Below, one piece after another: positions 8,801 to 15,039 of a stretch of DNA of 20,811 nt (within the stretch, counting starts at the first letter, position 1; each line of letters begins with the position of its first letter). The position numbers were made by a program, and so were the translations under genes. This stretch comes from JAGNHB01 sp964436005 (lineage in GTDB: Bacteria > Acidobacteriota > JAAYUB01): positions 1-20,811 of the forward strand of contig CAYTBK010000074.1 of the NCBI GenBank assembly GCA_964436005.1. The letters run 5' to 3'. The notes under the pieces were generated by a model, which worked only from the letters and a program-made list of their open reading frames with translations, was not told the origin of the DNA and searched no databases.

Positions 8801-11800
8801 GTCTACACGGCGGCCGCCGGGGCCGTGGGCGCCCTGGCCCTGGACGTCCCCGGCCAGACCGTCTACTTCGAAACCCAGGGGACCGGTGTCGAGAAGGTGG
8901 GCTGCGACGGCCTGGGGCACGCCACCGTGGTTTCCGGGCTGCACCGGTCCGGCGGCGTTTCCCTGTACCGGCGCAACACGGCCCCCGCGGCCACGAACAC
9001 GGGCGGAAGCCTGACGTTCGACCAGGGCGCCGCCTCCGCCGACCTGGCCGACATCGTGGTGACGGACCCGGACCTCTGCGACGCCATTACCGTCACATTG
9101 ACGCTTTCCAGTCCGGACATTGGCGCCCTGACCGCCGCCAGCGGCCACGGGGAGACCTACGACGCCGCCACGGGCCGGTGGTCGATAACCGGGCCCCTGT
9201 CCGCAGTGAACGCCGCCCTGGCCGCCGTGGCCCTCCAGCCGGCCGCCGGCAACGCCGCTTCCGGCAGCCTTCTCGTCCGCCTGCGCGACGCCGCCGGGGC
9301 CGGACCCGCGGACGGGACCATCACCCTGGGCGTCGTCCCCACCACGACCACGGCGCTGGAATCCTCCCTCAACCCCTCGGTCTACGGGCAGTCGGTCACC
9401 TTCACCGCCACGGTGACCGCCGGTTACGGCACGCCCTCGGGCAACTTGACCTTCCGCGACGGCACCACCGTGCTTTCCACTGTGGCGCTCTCGGCCTTCG
9501 GAACGGCCTCCTGCTCCACGGACCAGCTGGCCGCCGGCGACCACGGGATCACCGCCTCGTACGCGGGTTCGGGCAGCCACCAGGCCTCCGCGTCGGAAAC
9601 CCTGACCCAGACGGTGGCCAGGGCCGACAGCAGCACCACGCTGACCTCGTCCCCCAACCCGTCGGTCTTCGGCGCTACGGTGACCCTGGCGGCGACGGTG
9701 ACTTCCGGCGCCGGGACGCCCACGGGCTCCGTCACCTTCCAGGACGGCGCCGCCACCCTCGGCACGGTGGCCCTTTCCGGCGGGACGGCCTCGCTGAGCA
9801 CCGCCCTGCTGGCGGGCGGAACCCACAGCCTGCAGGCCTCCTACGGCGGCTCGGTCAACCACGAGGCCTCCGACGCCACGGCGGTTTCGCACACGGTCAA
9901 CCCGGCGGATACCGGCACGGCCCTGTCGGCCTCCCCCAGCCCGGCCGTCTTCGGGCAGTCCGTCACCCTCACCGCCGCCGTCACCTCCGCCGCCGGCACC
10001 CCCACGGGATCGGTGACCTTTTTCGACGGGACCGCCAACCTCGGCACCGTCGCCCTGGTCGGCGGCGCGGCCAGCCTGTCCACCACCGCCCTGTCCGGCG
10101 GACTCCACAGCCTCACGGCGGTCTACGGTGGCTCCACCAATCACCAGCCCTCCACTTCGTCGGCCCTGGCGCTCACCGTCGGCCCGGCCGCCACCACCAC
10201 AGGGCTGTCCGCCGCCCCGACGCCGTCGGTCTTCGAACAGACGGTTTCGCTGACGGCCGCCGTCACCTCCGCCGCCGGCACGCCCGGGGGCGCCGTCGCC
10301 TTCTTCGACGGGACCGTCAACCTCGGCACCGTCCCGCTCTCAGGCGGCGCCGCCACGTTCTCCACGAGCGCGCTGAAGGGCGGCCCGCACCTCCTGCGCG
10401 CCGTTTACGGCGGCACGGCCGACTACGCTTCCTCCGCATCATCGGCGCTGGCCCACAGCGTGACCGCGGCGGCCACCGCCACGGCGCTCGTTTCCTCGGT
10501 CAACCCCACCGCCGCCGGGCAGGCGACCACCTTCACGGCCACCGTCTCTTCGGCCGCCGGCACCCCCGCGGGCGCGGTGACCTTCACCGACGGCGCCGTG
10601 CCCCTGTGGACGGGCGCCCTCTCCGGCGGCACCGTCAACTTCTCCATCTTCACCCTGGCCGGCGGCAGCCACAGCCTGACGGCAACCTACTCCGGCTCGC
10701 CGGATCACCAGGCCTCCACCTCCCCGGCCGTGGGCCAGACCGTGCAGGAAGCCGACACCGTGGCGCGGGCCGTTCCGTCGGCCGCGCAGGCCTGCCCCGG
10801 AGAGAGCGTGTCCTTCACGGTCTCCGTGCCCCCGCCCGCCTCCCCCATGGTCCCGCAGCCCCTGCTCCTGGTCCCCCCTGTCGCCGACGAGGCGGAGGAG
10901 GCCGAGAGTTCCGGCGACGAGATTGCCCCGACTTCCTCGGGCGACCTGAACGGGGACGGTGCGGTCGACTACCGGGACTACCTCTGCCTGTGCGGCTGGC
11001 TGGCGGCCAACGACACCCGACCGCTGCCGGCGGAGGCCGACCGGAACGGGGACGGGCGCATCGACACCCGCGACCTGGTGCTCCTCGGGCAGGAGGTGAA
11101 CCAGCTGCCCCGGATCGTCCGCTACACGGTGAACCCGCCCTTGATCGCCCCGGGGGAAGAAGCGGTCCTGTCGTGGGAAATCGAAGGCGCAGACTCCGCC
11201 CGCATCGAACCGGAAGTCGGCGAGGTGAATTCAGACGGCGGCACCGCAGCGGTGCGCCCTTCGGCCACCACTTTCTACAAACTCAGCGCCGTGAACCATA
11301 TGGGCACGTCCCGGAATTCCATCCGGGTCCGCGTCGGCCGAACGCCGACCCTCACAGGGCAGCCCGCCAGCCAGACGGTCTGCCGGGGGGATTGGGCGAA
11401 CCTCACCGTGACGGCCGACGGGACGGCCCCCCTGCACTACGCCTGGTACCAGGGCGAACGGGGCGACACGTCAACCCCGGTGGCCGGCGCCACGGATGCG
11501 CCCGCCTGCCAGACGCCGCCCCTGCCGGCCCCCGCACGCTTCTGGTGCCGGGTGAGCAACGCCTTCGGGGAAGCGGATTCGCAGGCCGCGGCCGTGAGCG
11601 TGACGGACACGGGGGAGGTGCTCTCCCGGCAGTGGTACCGGGGCCTCCCCGGCGACACGTCCACCCCGGTGGGGACGGACTCCGACACCATGGCCGCGGT
11701 CCTGACCGCGTCCACCGCTTTCTGGTGCCGGGTGACGGGAAGCTGCGGGGTGCAGGACAGCAACGCGGCCATGGTGCGGCTCCGGGCGGTCCCTTCCCTG

Positions 11801-12052
11801 GCCGCGCAGCCGCAGGACGCCACCGTGCCCAGCGGCGGGACGGCCGTCCTGACGGTGACGGCCGAGGGCGCCGCCCCCCTGGCCTACCAGTGGTACCAGG
11901 GCCCGGCGGGGGACACCGGCACGCCCGTGGGCGCCGGCAGCCGCTCCTTCACCACGCCGCCGCTGTCGGCGGGAACGAGCTACTGGGTTCGGGTGTCCAA
12001 CGGCTGCGGCCACGTCGACAGCGCCGCGGCCGCGGTGGCGGTTTCGCCCTGA
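2825..12052 (+). CDS. Giant exported multi-domain mosaic protein (DUF11-like / CARDB / YWTD propeller / Ig-like / dockerin-like)
   Basis: The protein has 3075 residues with a Sec signal peptide (about 1-31). Residues about 35-1565 hold roughly eleven DUF11-like beta-sandwich repeats (T-V-T-V-x-N-N/T-x-G type strands, LPAGLTYxxGS type loops) with regularly placed cysteines. Two CARDB-like domains follow (about 1570-1682 and 1685-1795), each ending in C-E-C-x(3)-NN. Next is a six-bladed YWTD/LDLR-B-like propeller (about 1799-2050), with blade motifs VYWAD, VYWIE, IYWTE, LYFVQ, LYVST and VYFET. A cadherin-like module (about 2052-2172) precedes five Big_3-type Ig repeats of about 93 residues (2173-2640). 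A dockerin-like pair of calcium loops (DLNGDGAVD at 2707, DRNGDGRID at 2739) is followed by Ig-like modules to the C-terminus. There is no LPXTG, terminal membrane segment or obvious sorting domain. The likely role is adhesion or extracellular matrix (inference). The ribosome site is weak. Confidence 0.88.
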   Translation: MRKQPSQTVVFAIILTFGLALLPASGALLAQSVAVTGDGTVNRCEGKRYTVTVTNNSGNALSGLVLTARLEHLTGFSYTAGSSLANRNGAGDAPLPDPAVSGAYAEGCGTPAAPYLTWDVDALRGEPTTLADGQTFALSFVLQTDCSAASGTLNVLCAGEIAGTPVCDATGSLSVQVLPGAAAVRMSPALISQEMGQNVTWTVTVENTGLGMIENAVVSHQLGAGLQFVSCTGGGTNAGQTTTWQPAGLAALASLAPGETVTMNLTAKVVAGSNLTATADVRWGCDLVTACSDTAASGGTATASARRVATLPRLAYTPPDIGFGYGDPSADFSFTISNTGDGTAFDVRLAADFGPLSVSDVSAGAAYDTVAKSFELAAPIAAGDSYTLGFRLNRADWCADAFPTGDVLWQPAYDDDVAQEYRAPVEKSAFLAPTGATGLSAGLTGLPGVVQIGDTAVCHASSAAAGALNCGSVGGSAGLVTVTATVPDGCSVVDGGGGTWVPGSGGTGGTLTWTYQPPAALERDFTLQFPLRAECETWCRQAFTCHLTAAATDCAGCLRSASSAQTATVECEEGVTSNKTVTPATVERCGEVTYTNDYAFDGGSTVLLNSLIFEDMAENGQGFVPGSLSVLLDGADITGCVLVTDNTGTGGGALGLDFSGCPGPALAGKSLVVSYRMTLTDRVLPAGSDTSFLSWSALNLGSTGSGCQADGIIHEATLVSVEAPAMTLDLSGPGPFVDTCQDQTVTLTLTQSSTTASPRDVRLVLSGQNYTVVNPAAATCSGNVSPVSCTPAVDGNGDCVWTFGDAFHGAGQSAAIQLAVRKRCTGGGDLSAAATFDDRCHDDATPDGTCLVTATPSPTLRSGDLLLEVTPETFAAAGNSAQWVVYLTNRGTGTAYNVWADFTLGAGLIFAGATVDDMTGVTVTAHQDHAGTAVNGATVAIAGLPPGERRAVTLQADVVGCTGLTLGAAASFGCVGSDCRTAVTDSATAQVQAPELVTTTSLAPAEVDACVGPTAYLTLRNAGQAAAYTLLATATLPAGLTYVSGSTRWRLNSGGWNGPHVDYDPSPTTSPLVWTKTQIPGLASLDPGSTLEIEFGLGSACAFRGGDLTLSTQYETPCGEVKNLTASTFAVAFREPDIALSVTRPDDPVGCGDTVTWTVYVTNNSGNTLPVVWVEDTLDAAYTYASSTGDPPYTDNGTNSGQVTTWELRNLPAGASAALTLTATVDSSPCSPDLHNTVNAWWGCGEVDGSSATKPGIDPPDNTACLAAPPVSASRAETRQPRFADLAVGLSPATIDSCNHSTEVTLTCTNTGPTDASSVDLVVSLPAGLTYEAGSSLLSIGPDGSGSPSIISDPTIVGNQLRFTDTASKLFNLADTLQASGGDDTLVLKFGVKSDCYATADIGYTLYFYDCCDDTQYTRAGSSTAAALYPALSVTLAPADAAGDCGALQSWTVTVNNAGSGTAAVVRLEVTPGDWITVAPGSSTAGLTDLGGGAWGWEFNGLTDGASRSFTLAGTLNPPGNDCTAALRQLNARAVWGCGSGGEAGDGNPTTTAYDCTYGTWAAAPTATLLLPDLQAVSLAPTFPCTGGVVSGSAVKVHLHNQGDGAATGPFTVKVTDGDGHSAEATFSGTLAAGGETDVSVDWTIPCSPCSASLAFSAEADSDHDVCECHEGNNALGPVTYTPTVADLALLEVDASGLALDGDTVSGSVAVTVRNDGCGTAAGIPVAVTVDGGCVTFEAGTIATLAPGATATVSLDGSGSVSGCAPCAAEVVATADPYGTVCECRKDNNARSVRLASPQRVYWADRGGNALGRALTDGSSPDALPWSDASPEAVLVDGTGGQVYWIEPDATPGEGLIRRANLDGTGKTTILNGLASPAALALDPAEGKIYWTEPTAIRRAAADGTGTETVISGLTGVAGLALDPVEKRLYFVQGDTVRSVRTDGTGAADVVDAGLSGPFGLALDRQNGRLYVSTPATGAIWRAATDGTGLATVYTAAAGAVGALALDVPGQTVYFETQGTGVEKVGCDGLGHATVVSGLHRSGGVSLYRRNTAPAATNTGGSLTFDQGAASADLADIVVTDPDLCDAITVTLTLSSPDIGALTAASGHGETYDAATGRWSITGPLSAVNAALAAVALQPAAGNAASGSLLVRLRDAAGAGPADGTITLGVVPTTTTALESSLNPSVYGQSVTFTATVTAGYGTPSGNLTFRDGTTVLSTVALSAFGTASCSTDQLAAGDHGITASYAGSGSHQASASETLTQTVARADSSTTLTSSPNPSVFGATVTLAATVTSGAGTPTGSVTFQDGAATLGTVALSGGTASLSTALLAGGTHSLQASYGGSVNHEASDATAVSHTVNPADTGTALSASPSPAVFGQSVTLTAAVTSAAGTPTGSVTFFDGTANLGTVALVGGAASLSTTALSGGLHSLTAVYGGSTNHQPSTSSALALTVGPAATTTGLSAAPTPSVFEQTVSLTAAVTSAAGTPGGAVAFFDGTVNLGTVPLSGGAATFSTSALKGGPHLLRAVYGGTADYASSASSALAHSVTAAATATALVSSVNPTAAGQATTFTATVSSAAGTPAGAVTFTDGAVPLWTGALSGGTVNFSIFTLAGGSHSLTATYSGSPDHQASTSPAVGQTVQEADTVARAVPSAAQACPGESVSFTVSVPPPASPMVPQPLLLVPPVADEAEEAESSGDEIAPTSSGDLNGDGAVDYRDYLCLCGWLAANDTRPLPAEADRNGDGRIDTRDLVLLGQEVNQLPRIVRYTVNPPLIAPGEEAVLSWEIEGADSARIEPEVGEVNSDGGTAAVRPSATTFYKLSAVNHMGTSRNSIRVRVGRTPTLTGQPASQTVCRGDWANLTVTADGTAPLHYAWYQGERGDTSTPVAGATDAPACQTPPLPAPARFWCRVSNAFGEADSQAAAVSVTDTGEVLSRQWYRGLPGDTSTPVGTDSDTMAAVLTASTAFWCRVTGSCGVQDSNAAMVRLRAVPSLAAQPQDATVPSGGTAVLTVTAEGAAPLAYQWYQGPAGDTGTPVGAGSRSFTTPPLSAGTSYWVRVSNGCGHVDSAAAAVAVSP
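8219..8976 (+). other. YWTD-type six-bladed beta-propeller region of the giant protein
   Basis: Residues about 1799-2050 contain six repeats of roughly 40 residues. Each repeat has a Y-W/F/V strand motif, then an R-A/S-x-x-DGTG turn, then a G/A-L-A-L-D motif. Six such blades are the number needed to close the propeller known from LDL-receptor class B repeats, so the domain looks complete. In bacterial surface proteins such propellers usually act as binding platforms (inference). Confidence 0.75.
9341..10750 (+). repeat. Five tandem Big_3-type Ig-like repeats
   Basis: Five units of about 93 residues (280 bp) begin near residues 2175, 2270, 2363, 2457 and 2551. Each has the pattern T-A-L-x-S-x(2)-P-S-V-x-G-Q, a G-TPxGxVTF-DG strand, LGTVALSGG, and a closing GxHSLxAxYxGSxxHxxS. 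Conservation is strong between units 2 to 4, pointing to amplification by recombination. The last unit differs in its opening (SVNPTAAGQ). Confidence 0.85.
10940..11104 (+). other. Internal dockerin-like double calcium-binding module
   Basis: Residues about 2706-2760 contain two EF-hand-like loops, DLNGDGAVDYRD and DRNGDGRIDTRD, 32 residues apart, each followed by a helix with L residues. This is the layout of type I dockerins. It sits in the middle of the protein between a Pro/Glu-rich linker and Ig-like modules; most dockerins are terminal. No cohesin is visible in this window. Confidence 0.7.
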
Positions 12053-12104
12053 CCCGGCCCCGGAATGGAATGCACTTCACCTTAATTTTTCAGGAGGTTT
12101 TGTC

Positions 12105-12530
12105 ATGAAGAACGTCTGGTGTCTGATGCTGGTCCTGTGCGCCGCCCTGTTCCTGCTCGCCTGCCAGAAGCAGGAACCGGCGGCCGGGTCCGCAACCGCG
12201 GCGGCGACGCCCGCGGCCCAGCCCGCCGCCGGCGCCCCCGCGCCTTCGTCCGGCCCGGAGGTCAGCCCTGAGATGAAGGAGTTCCTGGGGATGATGAAGG
12301 GCTCGCACAAGGACGTCGAAGCGGCGCTGCAGAAGTTCGGCGTGGAGAAACTGGCCACCGCCGACATGGACATGTACGACCTGAAAGAACCGCTGGTGAC
12401 CTCGGTGGAAAGCTTCGACGGCAAGACTTCCGTCTACTTCGAGGCCAAGGCGGGCATCACGGTCCGCAGCTACAAGGTGGACTGGCAGAACGGCAAGATC
12501 GTGGCCGTGGAAGACCGCGGCATGCGCTGA
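12105..12530 (+). CDS. Small lipoprotein of unknown function
   Basis: The protein has 141 residues. Residues 1-20 are a lipoprotein signal with lipobox LLAC (Cys20). An Ala/Pro/Gly-rich flexible linker (about 24-56) follows, then a compact domain of about 85 residues. The domain begins with a helical part (VSPEMKEFLGMMKGSHKDVE) and ends with predicted beta strands in a TSVYFEAKAGITV / KVDWQNGKIVAVEDRG pattern. I do not recognise the family. The ATG is preceded by a strong AGGAGG at 12092-12097, 7 bp away. It begins 52 bp after the giant surface-protein gene and is closed by a strong terminator, so the two may share a transcript; no separate promoter is clear. A role in outer-membrane handling of the giant protein is possible but only suggested by position. 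Confidence 0.83.
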   Translation: MKNVWCLMLVLCAALFLLACQKQEPAAGSATAAATPAAQPAAGAPAPSSGPEVSPEMKEFLGMMKGSHKDVEAALQKFGVEKLATADMDMYDLKEPLVTSVESFDGKTSVYFEAKAGITVRSYKVDWQNGKIVAVEDRGMR

Positions 12531-12551
12531 TCCCCTCCTCGGCATTTCTCC

Positions 12552-12591
12552 GGGCCGGGCGGCCGATCGGCCTCCCGGCCCTTCGTTTTTT
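12552..12591 (+). terminator. Strong Rho-independent terminator after the small lipoprotein
   Basis: GGGCCGGG (12552-12559) pairs with CCCGGCCC (12574-12581). Inside the stem is a second self-complementary run GGCCGATCGGCC (12561-12572), with one mismatched pair between them. The hairpin is followed by TTCG and a run of six T. Confidence 0.85.
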
Positions 12592-12655
12592 CAAACTCTT
12601 CATCCCTTTCTATTTTTCGCGCCTTCGCGTGAGACAAGCCCGTCGCCTTGCCCCC

Positions 12656-13042
12656 TCAGACGGCGTCCACCGCCCGCCGCAGCCGGGCGGACACCTCGAC
12701 GGCGACCTCGGCCAGGGCGGGGTTGCCGACACTCTTCATGGTTTCCAGGGGGTTGACGGCGGAGACTTCCGTCTTCCCCGCCCCCCGCTCCTGCACCAGC
12801 ACGTTGCAGGGGAGCAGCAGGCCGAGGTGGTCTTCGGCCTGCAGGGCCTTCCAGGCGAATTGGGGGTTGCAGGCGCCCAGGATGCGGTACCGCCGGAAAT
12901 CCACGTCCAGCTTCTTCTTCAGGGTGGCCTGCACGTCGATCTCAGTGAGCACGCCGAAGCCCTCCGCCTGCAGGGTTTCCGCCAGCCGGGCCCGGGCCGC
13001 GTCGAAATCCAGCTCGACGATCCTGCTGTAATGGTATGGCAT
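12656..13042 (-). CDS. DUF302 family protein
   Basis: The protein has 128 residues, the usual length for a single DUF302 domain (TT1751-like fold). The two signature motifs are present: LGACNP with Cys58 and LLPCNV with Cys79. Between them is the conserved ALQAEDHLGL segment, and the Glu/Asp-rich N-terminal strand (IVELDFDAARARL) precedes a helix. No signal peptide or membrane segment is seen, so it should be cytosolic. The family's biochemical role is not settled; it recurs next to metal and sulfur-stress genes, and the paired cysteines make metal or thiol chemistry plausible (inference). The ATG at 13042 has AGGAGG 8 bp upstream and a separate promoter candidate (13100-13127), so it appears to be its own unit at the end of the cation-handling gene run. 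No terminator facing this direction is obvious. Confidence 0.88.
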   Translation of the reverse strand: MPYHYSRIVELDFDAARARLAETLQAEGFGVLTEIDVQATLKKKLDVDFRRYRILGACNPQFAWKALQAEDHLGLLLPCNVLVQERGAGKTEVSAVNPLETMKSVGNPALAEVAVEVSARLRRAVDAV

Positions 13043-13077
13043 GACTGCATCCTCCTTTTTCGGCCAATTTTTCTCAC

Positions 13078-13093
13078 TGAGCCACAGGGCTCA
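13078..13093 (-). promoter_or_regulatory. Stem-loop in the DUF302 leader
   Basis: TGAGCC and GGCTCA form a 6-bp stem with a 4-nt loop in the 5' leader, just upstream of the ribosome site. The surrounding bases (TTTCTCACTGAGCCACAGGGCTCACGG on the plus strand, 19 of them within 13071-13095) resemble a common degenerate intergenic repeat. Confidence 0.4.
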
Positions 13094-13099
13094 CGGGAC

Positions 13100-13127
13100 A
13101 TTGTCGTTGCACGCCGGAACGTGGCAA
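13100..13127 (-). promoter_or_regulatory. Promoter candidate of the DUF302 gene
   Basis: On the minus strand TTGCCA (13122-13127) and GACAAT (13100-13105) are 16 bp apart, about 58 bp before the ATG. It lies in the 178-bp gap after the pseudo-ATPase gene, the widest gap in the minus-strand run. Confidence 0.5.
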
Positions 13128-13220
13128 GAACGACCATCTCCTTCGTTTGGATTTCCAAAGTCCGCTCGCCGATTCGCCGGCCGTGCCTCCGGGCCCCCGT
13201 GAGAGGTGTTCCAACCTTTC

Positions 13221-15011
13221 TCAGCTTTTCTCCGCACCGTCCGCAGAAATGTCTGCCACGGGGGGCGGGGGGCCGAGAGCCGTGTCGAAGGCGGAGCGCG
13301 CGTCGAGCCAGCTGCCCAGCACGGCCAGGTTGCTGACGACGACGTTGGTCAGGGAACCCCACAGGCCGAAGAGCGCGCCGGCCGAGCCCAGCAGGTTGGG
13401 GAGGGTGGAGATCAGTCGGCCCCGCTCGTTGCGGGCGGCGTGCAGCCGGGCTTCGGCCAGCAGCGCGGCCAGCGGGCGCAGGGTTGCGGACCGGGCGAAG
13501 AAGGCCCCCCCCAGTTCCCGGGGCCCGTCCGCCCCCTGGACCAGGGCGGCCTCCGACAAGCGCAGGGCCTCGTCGTCGCCCTCCCCGCCCAGGAAGCCAG
13601 TCCGACGGCCGGCCTTGCGCAGGCGCGCCACCAGGGTGCGGCGCTCGGCCGCCAGCAGGGGCCCGGGCGGCAGGAAGCGTTTCAGGCCGGGGGAACAGTG
13701 CGCCACCTGGCCGCTCTCGCGGATGACGACCTTGCCCGCTTCCGTGACACGGTCCAACAGGCTCAGCAATTTTTCCACCGGTTCGGCCTCGGGGCAGCGG
13801 ACCACCCAGGCCTCGGCGGCGGCCGCCGCCTCCAGCAGCCCGTGGCGCTGCAGCACGACGCCGGCCCGGCCGAGCCGGACCCCGGCGGTGAGCAGCGAGA
13901 GCCGCTCCACCAGCAGCGGCCCGGACTCGAAATTGGTGCGCAGGACGGCGGCGGCCTGCTCGGGCCCTTCGGCCGCGCCCACGGCCAGGCCGAGCAGCAG
14001 CATGGGCAGGATGACTTCCTCGGCGAAGAGGTGGGCGTTTTCCTCCGTTTCCGGGAAGCTGGTCAGGGCGCGCAGCCGGGCGGCCATCTCCTCCGGCTTC
14101 AGGCCGGGGATTCGTCCGGCGGCCGTGCGGGCCAGGCCGGCCAGGGTCTCCCGGGAACAGCGGTTCCACAGGATCACCGACAGGGCGTGCAGGGCGCCGG
14201 GCAGGTACCGCCCGCTCAGGAGGGACATGAGGATCTGGAAGGCCTCCACCGCCTCGGAACCGATGTCGCCCTCCTTCAGGCGCCGGAAGGCGGACAGGAC
14301 CGTGGGGAACCCCGTCAGGGAGACCAGCGCTGCCCCCAGCGGGCTCAGCGCCTCTACGCCCGCCTCCACCCCGCCGGCCACCAGGAGGGAGCCCAGGGCC
14401 ACGACGTCGTGCAGGTCCTCCCCGGCCTCGCTGGGCTGTTGCGACCAGCGTTCGTCCAGCAGTTTCTCCAGCAGCACCGGCACTCGCTCCGGGGAAATCC
14501 GCCCGGGATCGAGCTGCAGGGTCAGGCTGCCGGCCCGGTGGTTGGCCCGCGAACGAAGGATCCCCGGCGTGGCGGCCAGGGCGTCCTGGATCCCGGCGGT
14601 CAGCTCGGGCCGCTGGCGGATGGCCGCGTGGCGGATGCGCAGGCGCCCGTCCAGGTAGTGCATGGCCTGCCAGGTGGAGAGGCCGGGCCCGTAGCGGAAA
14701 ACCCGGACCGGGCGCGGCGGGAAGGGCTGCAGGAACAGGCGGGGCGGGCGCCCCCGGCGGGGGTCGGACGCCCTGGCAAGCAGGGACGGCAAGACGGCCC
14801 GGAACGCGTCCCAGGCTTCTTCAAGACCGGCCGTGTTCCGGTCGAAGGTGAGCGTGGCGGCTCGATTTCGCGGTTCCAAGTCCAGCCGCACCACGAAGGG
14901 CAGATCGAACAGGTCGCGGATGAACCATTTCAGCCGCCCCTCACCGGTCTGCCCCAACAGCGGCGAATCGGAGAGGGAAAAGGCGTCGGGCGGCAGCTTC
15001 CTGATCTTCAC
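13221..15011 (-). CDS. Degenerate P-type ATPase-like protein (pseudo-ATPase)
   Basis: The protein has 596 residues and starts at GTG 15011 (an in-frame TGA lies two codons upstream; the ribosome site is weak). It aligns with the ATPase at 18430-20811. Residues about 28-80 match its first N-terminal domain. Residues 102-188 (FRYGPGLSTWQAMHYLDGR) match KVLRYGQTYSTWEVRHTLPG in an HMA_2-like domain without CxxC. Residues 221-284 match its first membrane pair (ALSPLGAALV versus ALAPVGSAML). Membrane stretches near 333-376 and 536-570 complete the scaffold. The A domain with TGES is missing. At the place of DKTGT it reads VVRCPEAEP, with Cys406 in place of the phosphorylated Asp. The N domain is missing, and GDGINDT is replaced by GGEGDDE (475-481). 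It cannot form the phosphoenzyme. A regulatory or scaffolding partner is inferred. The frame is intact, so this is not simple decay. Confidence 0.8.
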   Translation of the reverse strand: MKIRKLPPDAFSLSDSPLLGQTGEGRLKWFIRDLFDLPFVVRLDLEPRNRAATLTFDRNTAGLEEAWDAFRAVLPSLLARASDPRRGRPPRLFLQPFPPRPVRVFRYGPGLSTWQAMHYLDGRLRIRHAAIRQRPELTAGIQDALAATPGILRSRANHRAGSLTLQLDPGRISPERVPVLLEKLLDERWSQQPSEAGEDLHDVVALGSLLVAGGVEAGVEALSPLGAALVSLTGFPTVLSAFRRLKEGDIGSEAVEAFQILMSLLSGRYLPGALHALSVILWNRCSRETLAGLARTAAGRIPGLKPEEMAARLRALTSFPETEENAHLFAEEVILPMLLLGLAVGAAEGPEQAAAVLRTNFESGPLLVERLSLLTAGVRLGRAGVVLQRHGLLEAAAAAEAWVVRCPEAEPVEKLLSLLDRVTEAGKVVIRESGQVAHCSPGLKRFLPPGPLLAAERRTLVARLRKAGRRTGFLGGEGDDEALRLSEAALVQGADGPRELGGAFFARSATLRPLAALLAEARLHAARNERGRLISTLPNLLGSAGALFGLWGSLTNVVVSNLAVLGSWLDARSAFDTALGPPPPVADISADGAEKS

Positions 15012-15039
15012 CGGTCAGCCCGGAACGAACGGCCGGCGC

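Noticed and set aside
8219..8976. Horizontal transfer from an animal LDL receptor
   Set aside because: YWTD-type propellers are common in bacterial secreted proteins, and the base composition matches the rest of the gene.
7328..10144. Open frame of 938 codons on the minus strand
   Set aside because: It lies opposite the CARDB, propeller and Big_3 regions of the plus-strand gene. Its translation is Gly/Arg/Val-rich without motifs, and no ribosome site is seen.
9341..10750. CRISPR array or DNA satellite
   Set aside because: The roughly 280-bp periodicity is coding, in frame, and explained by tandem Ig-like domains.
10940..11104. Cellulosome component, because of the dockerin-like loops
   Set aside because: The module is internal and not terminal, no cohesin or glycoside hydrolase is present, and single dockerin-like modules occur in many non-cellulosomal proteins.
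13221..15011. Pseudogene by simple decay
   Set aside because: The frame is uninterrupted and the changes remove whole catalytic domains while keeping the membrane scaffold and N-terminal domains, which fits a repurposed protein better.
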